This document shows positions 42,680-50,653 of a DNA stretch of 64,000 nt, piece after piece (within the stretch, counting starts at the first letter, position 1; each line of letters opens with the position of its first letter). Source of the DNA: UBA1429 sp964482225 (GTDB lineage Bacteria > Chloroflexota > Anaerolineae > UBA1429); the NCBI GenBank assembly GCA_964482225.1, contig CAYZWT010000006.1, positions 1 through 64,000 of the forward strand, given 5' to 3'. The notes below the pieces were generated by a model. It saw nothing but the letters and a program-made list of their open reading frames with translations, made no database searches and had not been told where the DNA came from. The position numbers were made by a program, and so were the translations under genes.

Positions 42680-43702
42680 ATGCTCGAACCGCCCGATACC
42701 GAACGCTATGCCAAGCAGGTCCTCTTTTACGGCATCGGCCCCGAGGGCCAGCGCGCCCTGGGCGCGGCCACCGTGGCCATCGTGGGGCTGGGGGCCCTGG
42801 GAACCGTCATCGCCGATACCCTGTGTCGCGCCGGGGTGGGCGCGCTGCGCCTGGTGGACCGGGATTTCGTCGAGCTGAGCAACCTGCAACGCCAGACCCT
42901 GTTCACCGAGCGAGACGCCCAGGAGCGCCTGCCCAAGGCCGTGGCGGCGGCCCGCCGTCTGGGCGAGATCAACAGCTCGATCCGCATCGAGCCCCTGATC
43001 CGCGACCTGCACCCGGGGAATACCGAGGCCACCCTGCGGGGCGCCGATCTGGTGCTGGATGGCACCGACAACATCGAGACGCGCCTGCTGATCAACGACG
43101 CCTGCCTCAAGCTGGGCATCCCCTGGGTCTATGGCGCGGCCCTGGGCGCCCAGGGCAACGCCATGACCATCCTCCCCGGCCAGACGCCCTGCCTGCGCTG
43201 TCTGATCCCTGATGCGCCCCCGCCGGGGGCCATGCCCACCTGCGATAGCGAGGGGGTGTTGGCGCCCATCACCGGCCTCATTGGCGCGTGGGAGGCCGCC
43301 GAGGCGCTGCGCCTGCTGACGGGCCAGCCGCCCCGCCCGGGCCTGCTGCTGGCCGACGTGTGGCAGGGCGATGTGCGCGTGGTGGAGCTGGAGCGCCGCC
43401 CCGATTGCCCCGCCTGCCGGGGCGTGTACGATTATCTCACCGGCCAGCGCACGGCCTTTACCACCAGCCTGTGCGGGCGCAACGCCGTCCAGATCTCCCC
43501 CGCGGACGAGCGCCAGATCCCGCTGGAGGCGTTGCAGGCGCGCCTGGCCCGCATCGGCCAGGCGACCTACAACGGTTTTCTGCTCACCTATTCCGGCGAG
43601 GGCGTCGAGATCACCCTGTTCCCCACGGGGCGCGCCATCATCAAGGGCACCACCGATGAGGCCGTGGCCCGCGCCCTATACGCCCGCTACGTGGGCACAT
43701 AG
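42680..43702 (+). CDS. ThiF/MoeB-family E1-like adenylyltransferase
   Basis: The 340-residue protein opens with the ThiF pattern (ERYAKQVLFYGIGPEGQRAL, then VAIVGLGALGTVIADTLCRA and LVDRDFVELSNLQRQTLF). It has zinc ligands CLRC and CPAC and a catalytic-cysteine candidate in MPTCDSEGVL. After about residue 255 a small extra domain (CGRNAVQISPADE..., FPTGRAIIKGTTDEAVARAL) replaces the rhodanese domain of MoeBR proteins. It would adenylate the C-terminus of a ThiS/MoaD-like sulfur carrier, but no such carrier is encoded nearby. Adjacent to the cysteine desulfurase gene. Confidence 0.85.
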   Translation: MLEPPDTERYAKQVLFYGIGPEGQRALGAATVAIVGLGALGTVIADTLCRAGVGALRLVDRDFVELSNLQRQTLFTERDAQERLPKAVAAARRLGEINSSIRIEPLIRDLHPGNTEATLRGADLVLDGTDNIETRLLINDACLKLGIPWVYGAALGAQGNAMTILPGQTPCLRCLIPDAPPPGAMPTCDSEGVLAPITGLIGAWEAAEALRLLTGQPPRPGLLLADVWQGDVRVVELERRPDCPACRGVYDYLTGQRTAFTTSLCGRNAVQISPADERQIPLEALQARLARIGQATYNGFLLTYSGEGVEITLFPTGRAIIKGTTDEAVARALYARYVGT

Positions 43703-43756
43703 GCGGCCTGTCTCTAGATAAACCCTACCTTGTATGTACATACTGTTTGGAGCAAC

Positions 43757-44347
43757 ATGGTAAGCAAACCGAACGATCGAGATGCCAAGCGCGAACGTTT
43801 TGCCGGTTCGCGGCCCTCGGCGGCGGGCGCGGGGCGGAGATACGCCCTCATCGCCATCGTGGCCCTGGCCGTCATCGCCTTGGGGGCCGGGGCGGCCCTT
43901 GCCGCGCCGCGCCTGCTGACGCCCAGCGCCCCCACCGCCATCGCCGGCCCGGCCCCCGCAGCCGCCACCCTGGGGCACGACCCCTATCCCGAGGCGCTGG
44001 CCGACCACGGCTCGATCCGCCTGCCAGCAGACGCCTTTGCCGACGGCGTGGCGCGCCACTATACCTACATGCACGAGGGCCAGCCCATCGAGTTTTTTGT
44101 GGTGCGCAGCAGCGATGGCGTCATCCGGGCCGCGTTCAACGCTTGCGACGATTGCTACCCCGGCAAGCGCGGCTACTGGCAGGATGGGGACGAGATGGTC
44201 TGCGGGCTGTGCGGCAACCGGTTCCCCACTGACCAGATCAACATCGTCAGGGGCGGCTGCAACCCGGCGCCTCTGCGGCGCGCCCTCATGGGGGAGCTGG
44301 TGGTGATCCGGGTGGCCGATCTGGTGGCCGGGGCGCGGTTCTTTTAG
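43757..44347 (+). CDS. DUF2318 membrane-anchored protein
   Basis: The 196-residue protein has one N-terminal membrane helix (YALIAIVALAVIALGAGAAL), an Ala/Pro linker and an extracytoplasmic DUF2318 domain rich in conserved Cys: FNACDDCYPGKRGYW, VCGLCGNRF and VRGGCNPAPL. In characterised iron-uptake loci, such as the p19 loci of Campylobacter, such proteins accompany FtsX-type permeases and a LolD-type ATPase, as here. It probably binds metal or heme or handles electrons for iron import. The ATG at 43757 is preferred over one 27 bp upstream. The gene lies 10 bp before the permease gene. Confidence 0.8.
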   Translation: MVSKPNDRDAKRERFAGSRPSAAGAGRRYALIAIVALAVIALGAGAALAAPRLLTPSAPTAIAGPAPAAATLGHDPYPEALADHGSIRLPADAFADGVARHYTYMHEGQPIEFFVVRSSDGVIRAAFNACDDCYPGKRGYWQDGDEMVCGLCGNRFPTDQINIVRGGCNPAPLRRALMGELVVIRVADLVAGARFF

Positions 44348-44356
44348 GGGGCGGAC

Positions 44357-45586
44357 ATGCAACTCTATGACATCTCTCTCAAGGGTCTGCGCCGCCGCCT
44401 GGGGCGCATGGCGCTCTTGCTGCTGAGCCTGGTGACGGCCGTCGCCACGGTGGTGACCCTGGTGAGCATCACCCGCAGCCTGAACCACGCCGTGGCGCAC
44501 CGGCTGGATGAGTTTGGCGCCAACATCGTCATCGTGCCCCAGGCCAGCGACCTGGCCCTCTCCTATGGGGGCATCTCGGTGGGAACGGCGGCCTATGACG
44601 TGGGCGAGCTGACCCTGGCCGATCTGGAGCCCATCGGCAGCATCCCCAACGCCCGCAATATCAGCGTCGTGGCGCCCAAGCTGCTGGCGGCCGTTGACCT
44701 GGGCGCAGGCCAGGTCCTCATGGCCGGGGTGCTCTTTTCGGAGGAAGTGCGGCTCAAGCAGTGGTGGCAGGTGCGCGGCGCCTACCCCAGCGGGGCCAGC
44801 GGGCCGGTTGCCAGCACCCTGGGCGGCCACGCCCCCACGGCCCTGGCAGTGGGGCGGGACGGCCCCTCGACCGAGGTCCTGTTGGGCGCGCGCCTCGCCC
44901 AGACGCTGGGGCTCGAACCGGGCGACACGCTGGTCCACGGGGGACACACCCTGCTCGTCGCGGGTGTCCTACAAGAGACCGGCTCTCAGGATGACGATAT
45001 CTTGTTCGTAGACCTGTCCCTGGCGCAAGAGATCGCCGGGCGACCAGGCGAGATCAGCCTGGTCGAGATCGCCGCCCTGTGCAGCGACTGCCCGGTGGAG
45101 GAGCTGGTGCGCCAGATCGGCGATGTGTTGCCCCAGGCGCGGGTCAGCGCCGTGCGCCAGGCGGTGGCCTTGCGCATGGAGACCGTCGGCCAACTGACGC
45201 AATTTGCCCTGATCGTCTCGCTGGTGGTCGCCCTCATCGGCGGGCTGATCGTCCTGACGACCATGCTGGGGGCCGTGGCCGAGCGCCGCCAGGAGATCGG
45301 CCTGTTCCGCGCCCTGGGTTTCCGCCGCGCCCACATCCAGCGGGTGATCCTGGGCGAGGCGCTGCTCATCAGCCTGGCCGGGGGCGTCCTGGGCTGGCTG
45401 GCGGGCATGGGCGCCGTCCTGCTGCTGCGGCCCACCATCGCCGAGCTGGCGATGGAATCGCCCTGGGACCCCATCCTGGCGCTGGTCACCCTGGCGGGGG
45501 CCCTGGCTATCGGGCTGGCGGGTAGCCTGTACCCGGCCCGACGCGCCGCCGATCTCGATCCCACCACCGCCCTGCGGGCGCTGTGA
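44357..45586 (+). CDS. FtsX/MacB-type ABC transporter permease
   Basis: The 409-residue protein has the four-helix MacB/FtsX plan: a first helix at about 18-40 (LLLLSLVTAVATVVTLVSIT), a periplasmic MacB-like domain (about 45-270), and three C-terminal helices with the FtsX signature GAVAERRQEIGLFRALGFRR and AHIQRVILGEALLISLAGGV. It pairs with the ATPase encoded 12 bp downstream and with the DUF2318 protein upstream. Iron-related transport is inferred from the DUF2318 partner. Confidence 0.88.
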   Translation: MQLYDISLKGLRRRLGRMALLLLSLVTAVATVVTLVSITRSLNHAVAHRLDEFGANIVIVPQASDLALSYGGISVGTAAYDVGELTLADLEPIGSIPNARNISVVAPKLLAAVDLGAGQVLMAGVLFSEEVRLKQWWQVRGAYPSGASGPVASTLGGHAPTALAVGRDGPSTEVLLGARLAQTLGLEPGDTLVHGGHTLLVAGVLQETGSQDDDILFVDLSLAQEIAGRPGEISLVEIAALCSDCPVEELVRQIGDVLPQARVSAVRQAVALRMETVGQLTQFALIVSLVVALIGGLIVLTTMLGAVAERRQEIGLFRALGFRRAHIQRVILGEALLISLAGGVLGWLAGMGAVLLLRPTIAELAMESPWDPILALVTLAGALAIGLAGSLYPARRAADLDPTTALRAL

Positions 45587-45597
45587 GGCAAGCATAG

Positions 45598-46320
45598 ATG
45601 ATCCAACTCGACAACGTCGCCAAGACGTACAACACCAACGGCGCGCCGGTGCACGCCCTGCAGGGGGTCAACCTGCACATCGCCGAGGGCGAGTTCGCCG
45701 CCATCGTGGGGCCTTCGGGCTCGGGCAAGAGCACCCTCCTCTCGATCATCGGGGCCATGAACCCGCCCAGCCAGGGGCGGATGCTGGTGGATGGCATTGA
45801 TGTCTATAGCCTGTCCGTCGAACGACAGGCAGACCTGCGCCACGAGTATCTGGGGTTTGTCTTTCAGCAGTTGCAGCTCTTGCCCTACCTCACGGCGCTG
45901 GAGAACGTGCTGCTGGGGCTGGCCATCGCCCGCATGCGCCGCGCCGACAAGCTACAGCGGGCGCAAGAGGCGCTGGAGCGCGTGGGCCTGGGGAGCAAGG
46001 GCGACCGGCTGCCGGGGCAGCTCTCCGGCGGCGAGCAGGGGCGGGTGGCCGTAGCCCGCGCCCTGGTGAATGCGCCGCCTTTGATCCTGGCGGACGAGCC
46101 CACCGGCAACCTGGACAGCGCCACGGGCCGTCAGATCCTGGCGCTCTTGCAGGAGCTGAACGCCGCCGGGCACACGGTCATCATGGTCACCCATGACGCC
46201 CAGGCCACGGCCCATGCCCGGCGCATCATCCCCATCCTGGATGGGCGCCTGGTGGCTGGCGAGGAGGCTGCGACGGATGATGACGGAGAGAACAAGGTGG
46301 ATAGAGCACATGATGATTGA
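45598..46320 (+). CDS. LolD/MacB-type ABC ATPase
   Basis: The 240-residue ATPase has Walker A GPSGSGKSTLLSIIGAM, the Q-loop FVFQQLQLLPYLTALENVLL, signature LSGGEQGRVAVARAL, Walker B LILADEPTGNLDS and the switch His in MVTHDAQA. The LSGGEQGR and PTGNLDS wording is typical of the LolD/MacB/FtsE subgroup serving FtsX-type permeases. Its last codons overlap the start of the larE gene by 11 bp, continuing the operon. Confidence 0.92.
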   Translation: MIQLDNVAKTYNTNGAPVHALQGVNLHIAEGEFAAIVGPSGSGKSTLLSIIGAMNPPSQGRMLVDGIDVYSLSVERQADLRHEYLGFVFQQLQLLPYLTALENVLLGLAIARMRRADKLQRAQEALERVGLGSKGDRLPGQLSGGEQGRVAVARALVNAPPLILADEPTGNLDSATGRQILALLQELNAAGHTVIMVTHDAQATAHARRIIPILDGRLVAGEEAATDDDGENKVDRAHDD

Positions 46321-47152
46321 TCAAAACAAGCTAGACCGCCTGCACGCCGGGCTAACCGCCCTGGGCAGCGTGGCCGTGGCCTTTTCTGCGGGCACCGATA
46401 GCACCCTGCTGCTGGCCGTGGCGCTGCAAGCACTGGGGCCGGAGCGGGTGTTGGCCATCACCGCCGATTCGCCCACCCTGCCCCGTAGCGAACTGGCCGA
46501 GGCCGAGAGCCTGGCCAGCGAGCTGGGTGCCCGCCACCGCATCATCGCCACGGAAGAGCTGGGCGATCCTGACTTTGCCCAGAATCCGCCCGACCGTTGC
46601 TACTACTGCAAGCGCGAGCTCTTTGGGCGCATGCGGGCGCTGGCCGACGCCGAGGGCTATGCGCACCTGGCCTATGGCGCCACCGCCGACGACATGGGCG
46701 ATTACCGCCCCGGCATGGATGCCGCCCGCGAGGCGGGGGCCGTGGCGCCCCTGCTGGATGCGGGGCTCACCAAGCAGGATGTGCGCGAGCTCTCGCTCCA
46801 ACTGGGCCTGCGCACCTGGGACAAGCCCGCCATGGCCTGTCTCTCCTCGCGCTTTCCCTATGGCACGCCCATCCAGGCAGAGGGGCTGGCCCGTGTCGAG
46901 CAGGCGGAGGATTTCCTGCGGCGCGAGCTGGGCCTGCGCCAGGTGCGGGTGCGCGATGGCGAACAGACCGCCCGCATCGAGGTGCCCCTGGCCGATCTGC
47001 CGCGCCTGATCGAGGAGGACGTGCGGGTGGCCATAATCGCCCGCTTGAAGGCTTTGGGCTATACTTTCGTCAGCCTGAACCTGGAGGGGCTGCGCAGCGG
47101 CAGCCTGAACGATGCACTGGCGCCGGGCGTGGCTCAGAGAGGAGCCGGGTGA
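46310..47152 (+). CDS. larE: LarE-family ATP-dependent sacrificial sulfur transferase
   Basis: The 280-residue protein has a PP-loop (VAFSAGTDSTLLLAVAL, SAGTDS replacing SGGxDS), the conserved PPDRCYYCKRELF and GATADDMGDYRPGMDAAREA, and MACLSSRFPYG. Cys97, Cys100 and Cys177 give the CxxC plus C set of the [4Fe-4S]-cluster LarE type, which recycles sulfur through a cluster rather than sacrificing its own cysteine. LarE thiolates the nickel-pincer nucleotide precursor of lactate racemase-like enzymes. No larB, larC or larA is in the window. It starts inside the ABC ATPase gene and overlaps mnmA by GTGA. Confidence 0.88.
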   Translation: MMIDQNKLDRLHAGLTALGSVAVAFSAGTDSTLLLAVALQALGPERVLAITADSPTLPRSELAEAESLASELGARHRIIATEELGDPDFAQNPPDRCYYCKRELFGRMRALADAEGYAHLAYGATADDMGDYRPGMDAAREAGAVAPLLDAGLTKQDVRELSLQLGLRTWDKPAMACLSSRFPYGTPIQAEGLARVEQAEDFLRRELGLRQVRVRDGEQTARIEVPLADLPRLIEEDVRVAIIARLKALGYTFVSLNLEGLRSGSLNDALAPGVAQRGAG

Positions 47153-48216
47153 AGCGGCGCATCATCGTCGCCATGTCCGGGGGCGTGGATTCCTCGGTGG
47201 CGGCGGCGCTCTTGGCCGAGCGCGGCGATGAGGTGCTAGGGGTGGGCCTGCGCTTCCCCGACGCGCCGGGCGCGTCGGGGCATGGCGCCTGCTGCGGCAT
47301 GTCCGGCCTGGAGGATGCCCGCACCGTGGCAAATCACCTGGGCATCCCCTTTTACGTCCTGGATTACCGCGAGGCCTTTGATGAGGCGGTCATCCGACCC
47401 TTCTGTCGGGCCTATGCCCAGGGGCTGACGCCCAACCCATGCATCCCCTGCAACACCGAGCTCAAGTTCGGCCGGCTGCTGGCCCTGGCGCGAGCCCTTG
47501 GCGTGGAGCGGGTGGCCACGGGGCACTATGCCCGGCTGGAGCGCGTCGAGGGAGAGGCGGCGCCCCGGCTGCTGCGCGGCCTGGATCAGGCCCACGATCA
47601 GAGCTACTTTCTCTACGCCCTCACCCGCGAGCAGTTGGCCCACGCCCTATTCCCTGTGGGCGAGATGAGCAAGGACGAGGTGCGCGCCTTGGCCAGTCGG
47701 TATGAGCTGCCCGTGGCGGCCAAGCCCTCCAGCCAAGACATCTGTTTCGTGGGGCCGGAGGGCTATCGGGCGCTGGTTGCGGCCCACGAGCCCGCCGCCG
47801 CCCAGCCGGGCCCGATCCTGGACGCCCAGGGGCGCGTTCTGGGCACGCACCGGGGCCTGGCAGCCTATACCGTGGGGCAGCGCCGAGGGCTGGGCCTAGC
47901 CGCCTCGGAGCCCCTCTATGTCACCGGGCTGGACGCAGCGCGGAATGTCGTGGTGGTGGGGCCAAAGCGCACCACCCTCACGCGAGCCGTGTGGCTCAGG
48001 CAGGTGCATTGGCTGGGAGAGCGGCTGCCGACAGAGCCACTGCGCTTGGGCGTGCAGACCCGCTATCGCAGCGAGGCAGTGCCAGCGAGCGTGGAGATGG
48101 GCGTGGAGAGGGTCGAGGTACGCTTTGATGCGCCCAGGGGCCGCGTGGCGCCCGGCCAGGCGATCGTGTTCTATGAGGGCGAGCGAGTGCTGGGCGGGGG
48201 TATCGCCTCCGCCTAG
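47149..48216 (+). CDS. mnmA: tRNA-specific 2-thiouridylase MnmA
   Basis: The 355-residue enzyme starts at a GTG overlapping the larE stop (GTGA), behind AGAGAGGA. It has the PP-loop MSGGVDSSVAAALL (residues 9-22), Cys98 in NPCIPCN and Cys199 in SSQDICFVG, corresponding to the catalytic pair of E. coli MnmA, then the TVGQRRGLGL and beta-barrel C-terminal domains. It adds sulfur to U34 of tRNA-Lys, -Glu and -Gln using persulfide from cysteine desulfurase. A frame far upstream is open but lies inside larE. Confidence 0.93.
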   Translation: MKRRIIVAMSGGVDSSVAAALLAERGDEVLGVGLRFPDAPGASGHGACCGMSGLEDARTVANHLGIPFYVLDYREAFDEAVIRPFCRAYAQGLTPNPCIPCNTELKFGRLLALARALGVERVATGHYARLERVEGEAAPRLLRGLDQAHDQSYFLYALTREQLAHALFPVGEMSKDEVRALASRYELPVAAKPSSQDICFVGPEGYRALVAAHEPAAAQPGPILDAQGRVLGTHRGLAAYTVGQRRGLGLAASEPLYVTGLDAARNVVVVGPKRTTLTRAVWLRQVHWLGERLPTEPLRLGVQTRYRSEAVPASVEMGVERVEVRFDAPRGRVAPGQAIVFYEGERVLGGGIASA

Positions 48217-48285
48217 GAGCCGGATAACGTACCAACGTTTGCACGTGTCAACGTTCAAGCGCAATGCAAGAGTGAGGAGGACAAG

Positions 48286-49569
48286 ATGGCAGAGGTTCAG
48301 TACAACGGGTTTGACACCATCGCGCTGCACGCCGGCTATGCCGCCGACCCCACCACGGGGGCGCGCTCGGTGCCGATCTATCAGACCACCAGCTTTCAGT
48401 TTCGGGATACCGAACACGCAGCGCGGCTCTTTGCCCTGCAAGAGTTTGGCAATATCTATACCCGCATCATGAACCCCACCACCGACGTGCTGGAGCAGCG
48501 AGTGGCCGCGCTGGAGGGCGGCGTCGCGGGGCTGGCCTTTGCCAGCGGCATGGCCGCCATCGCCGGGGCCGTCAACACCCTTTGCACCGTGGGCGACGAG
48601 ATCGTGGCCAGCACGCGGCTCTATGGCGGCACGGTGACCTACCTCAACGCCACACTGCCGCGCCAGGGCATCCGCACCGTATGGGTGGATAGCGACGCGC
48701 CCGAGGCATTTGCCCAGGCCATTACCGAGCGCACCAAGCTGGTCTATCTAGAGACCATCGGCAACCCCAAGCTCACCGTACCTGACCTGGCGGGGATCGC
48801 CGAGGTGGCCCACGCCCGGGGCGTGCCCGTGATGGTAGACAACACCTCGGCCTCGCCGGCCCTCTGCCGGCCCATCGAGCACGGGGCCGATGTCGTCATG
48901 CACAGCCTGACCAAGTACCTGGGGGGGCACGGCAGCTCCATCGGGGGCATCCTGGTGGATGGGGGCAAGTTCGCCTGGGATAGCGGGCGCTTTGCCGATT
49001 TCGTCGAGCCGGACGCCAGCTATCACGGGCTGCGCTTTTACGAGACCTTTGGCCCGATGACCTTTGCCCTGCGGGCGCGGGTGCGCACCCTGCGCGATTC
49101 CGGCGGTTGCCTGAGCCCGTTCAACGCCTTTTTGATCTTGCAGGGGGTCGAGACCCTGAGCCTGCGCATGGCGCGCCACTCGGAGAACGCCCTGGCCGTG
49201 GCCCAGCACCTGAGCCAGCACCCCAAGGTGGCCTGGGTGCTCTATCCGGGCCTGCCCAACCACCCATCCCATGCGCAAGCCCGGCGCTACCTGCCCGATG
49301 GCGCTGCGGGCCTGGTGGGCTTTGGCGTCCGGGGAGGGCTGGAGGCGGGACGACGCTTTATTGACAGCCTCAAGCTCTTTAGCCACCTGGCAAACATCGG
49401 CGACGCCCGCAGCCTGGCGATCCACCCCGCCTCTACCACGCACCAGCAGTTGAGCGAGGAGGAGCAGCGCGCCGGCGGCGTCACGCCCGATTTTGTGCGC
49501 CTCTCTGTGGGCATCGAATCGCTGGCCGATATTCTGGCGGACCTGGATCAGGCGTTGGAGACGGTCTAG
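48286..49569 (+). CDS. metY: O-acetylhomoserine sulfhydrylase (MetY-type)
   Basis: The 427-residue PLP enzyme of the Cys/Met-metabolism family shows TIALHAGYAADPTTGARSVP, IYTRIMNPTTDVLEQRVAAL, LASGMAA-like AFASGMAAI, and the PLP lysine in HSLTKYLGGHGSSIGG (K210). The N-terminal QTTSFQFRDTEHAARLF and the length above 420 favour MetY over cystathionine gamma-synthase. It makes homocysteine from O-acetylhomoserine and sulfide. Strong GAGGAGGAC precedes the ATG. It closes the sulfur block and is followed by a terminator. Confidence 0.9.
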   Translation: MAEVQYNGFDTIALHAGYAADPTTGARSVPIYQTTSFQFRDTEHAARLFALQEFGNIYTRIMNPTTDVLEQRVAALEGGVAGLAFASGMAAIAGAVNTLCTVGDEIVASTRLYGGTVTYLNATLPRQGIRTVWVDSDAPEAFAQAITERTKLVYLETIGNPKLTVPDLAGIAEVAHARGVPVMVDNTSASPALCRPIEHGADVVMHSLTKYLGGHGSSIGGILVDGGKFAWDSGRFADFVEPDASYHGLRFYETFGPMTFALRARVRTLRDSGGCLSPFNAFLILQGVETLSLRMARHSENALAVAQHLSQHPKVAWVLYPGLPNHPSHAQARRYLPDGAAGLVGFGVRGGLEAGRRFIDSLKLFSHLANIGDARSLAIHPASTTHQQLSEEEQRAGGVTPDFVRLSVGIESLADILADLDQALETV

Positions 49570-49599
49570 GCGCGGGGAACGCCCGTTAATAGGGGAGAC

Positions 49600-49629
49600 A
49601 CGCGAGAGCGCGGCTGTGCGCTCTCGCGT
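49600..49629. terminator. Bidirectional hairpin after metY
   Basis: A perfect 12-bp stem, ACGCGAGAGCGC (49600-49611) with GCGCTCTCGCGT (49618-49629), between converging genes (metY and the minus-strand gene ending at 49643). Confidence 0.7.
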
Positions 49630-49642
49630 TTGCGTTGCCCGC

Positions 49643-50140
49643 TCAGCGCAGTTGGGGCAGGCCCACCTCTAGCACGGCATCGAGCCAGGTGCCCAACACC
49701 GTGGGGTCCAGCAAAAAGATCAGGCCGCCCGCGCCGACGAGGATGGCCACCGCCAGGATGCGGGTGTAGCGCCCCCGGGTGCGCACGATCAGGATCAGCG
49801 AGAGCACCGCCATCACCACGGGGCCCACGACGGTCACCGGCCCCAGCGGCACGTCATAGCCCGCCACGGTCTCGCTCTCACGGCCCAGGAGCTCGGCCAG
49901 GTCTATATCCACGCCAAAAATCAAGAGGGCAGCCTCGATCACCAGCACGGCCAGCATCACCCACGAGGCCCAGGTGGTGGATTCGCCCTCGGTGCGATAG
50001 ACCTCGTAAATCGTGACAGGCAATAGGCCGATCACAGCCCAGAGGGGTTGATCGGTCACCAACCCGGCCAAGAGGCCCAGGACCATAAAGGCGATGGTGG
50101 CAAAGCAGATTTTGGGGGCGTGTTTGGTTGGTCTCGCCAC
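49643..50140 (-). CDS. Small multi-pass membrane protein, unknown function
   Basis: The 165-residue protein starts at GTG (50140) behind GGAGGACACT. It has four or five hydrophobic segments (ICFATIAFMVLGLLAGLV, LWAVIGLLPVTIYEVYR, WASWVMLAVLVIEAALLIFG, VTVVGPVVMAVLSLILIV, ILAVAILVGAGGLIFLL) with short loops. No motif for a known transporter or enzyme. Its own promoter lies about 40 bp upstream and it converges on metY. Confidence 0.7.
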   Translation of the reverse strand: MARPTKHAPKICFATIAFMVLGLLAGLVTDQPLWAVIGLLPVTIYEVYRTEGESTTWASWVMLAVLVIEAALLIFGVDIDLAELLGRESETVAGYDVPLGPVTVVGPVVMAVLSLILIVRTRGRYTRILAVAILVGAGGLIFLLDPTVLGTWLDAVLEVGLPQLR

Positions 50141-50178
50141 AGTGTCCTCCCTGTCTTCTCATTTTGGATGTGGGCGCC

Positions 50179-50207
50179 ATTCTACGCGCAGCGCCCAGGC
50201 GGGTCAA
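50179..50207 (-). promoter_or_regulatory. Promoter of the small membrane protein gene
   Basis: On the minus strand: TTGACC (50207-50202), 17-bp spacer, TAGAAT (50184-50179). Confidence 0.65.
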
Positions 50208-50350
50208 TAGCCAGACACTTCAAGATAGGCATTATGGCGATCTGACAGCCACTATCTACCATTCTACGGCCGGCGATACGCATCTGCGGAGCCAGCAGCG
50301 CTGCTGCTGGCTGGCATCTGAGCAAAATGCATGGGCGCGTCTGACGGCCA

Positions 50351-50472
50351 GAGCGCGGGCTTTAGCCCGCACCGAAGAGTAAAAGACAAACTCCATTTCT
50401 TCTAAGAGCAAAATATACAGTAAAAATATGATATAAACAACCTTAAAAGCATGCGGGCTAAAGCCCGCGCTC
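50351..50472. repeat. REP-like element with 20-bp inverted arms
   Basis: GAGCGCGGGCTTTAGCCCGC (50351-50370) is the exact reverse complement of 50453-50472. Each arm also contains its own palindrome (GCGGGCT/AGCCCGC). The 82-bp core between them is strikingly AT-rich in a GC-rich genome. Neither transposase nor target-site duplication is visible. Confidence 0.75.
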
Positions 50473-50576
50473 CATAGCCGATGCTGTGTGCTCACGGATT
50501 GTGAAATATTGGCATCACTTTTCTGGACAATCAAGAACTCGTCCCCTTGAATCTGAACTGATACCTATCTTGGATG
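50471..50576 (+). repeat. 106-bp dispersed repeat, copy 1
   Basis: Begins TCCATAGCCGATGCTGTGTG, has GGCATCAC at 50511-50518 and ends CTTGGATG. It aligns without gaps over 106 bp with 52128-52233. Confidence 0.65.
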
Positions 50577-50653
50577 TTATCTTGAAGTGTCTGGACAATT
50601 CCCCCTATCCTGGCTACGATACGGCAATACTGCAAAAGGGGGGAGCTGAGCCG

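Larger units (their letters stand above)
50208..50653. other. Repeat-bearing intergenic region before the CoA-transferase gene
   Basis: It includes a GCCAGCAGCGCTGCTGCTGGC-like palindromic patch near 50290-50312, a pair of 20-bp inverted REP-like arms (50351-50370 and 50453-50472) around a very AT-rich 82-bp core, and the first copy of a 106-bp repeat at 50471-50576. No coding frame here is convincing. Confidence 0.6.

Noticed and set aside
48217..48285. SAM or other riboswitch upstream of metY
   Set aside because: The gap is only 69 bp and shows no riboswitch-like core or attenuator hairpin.
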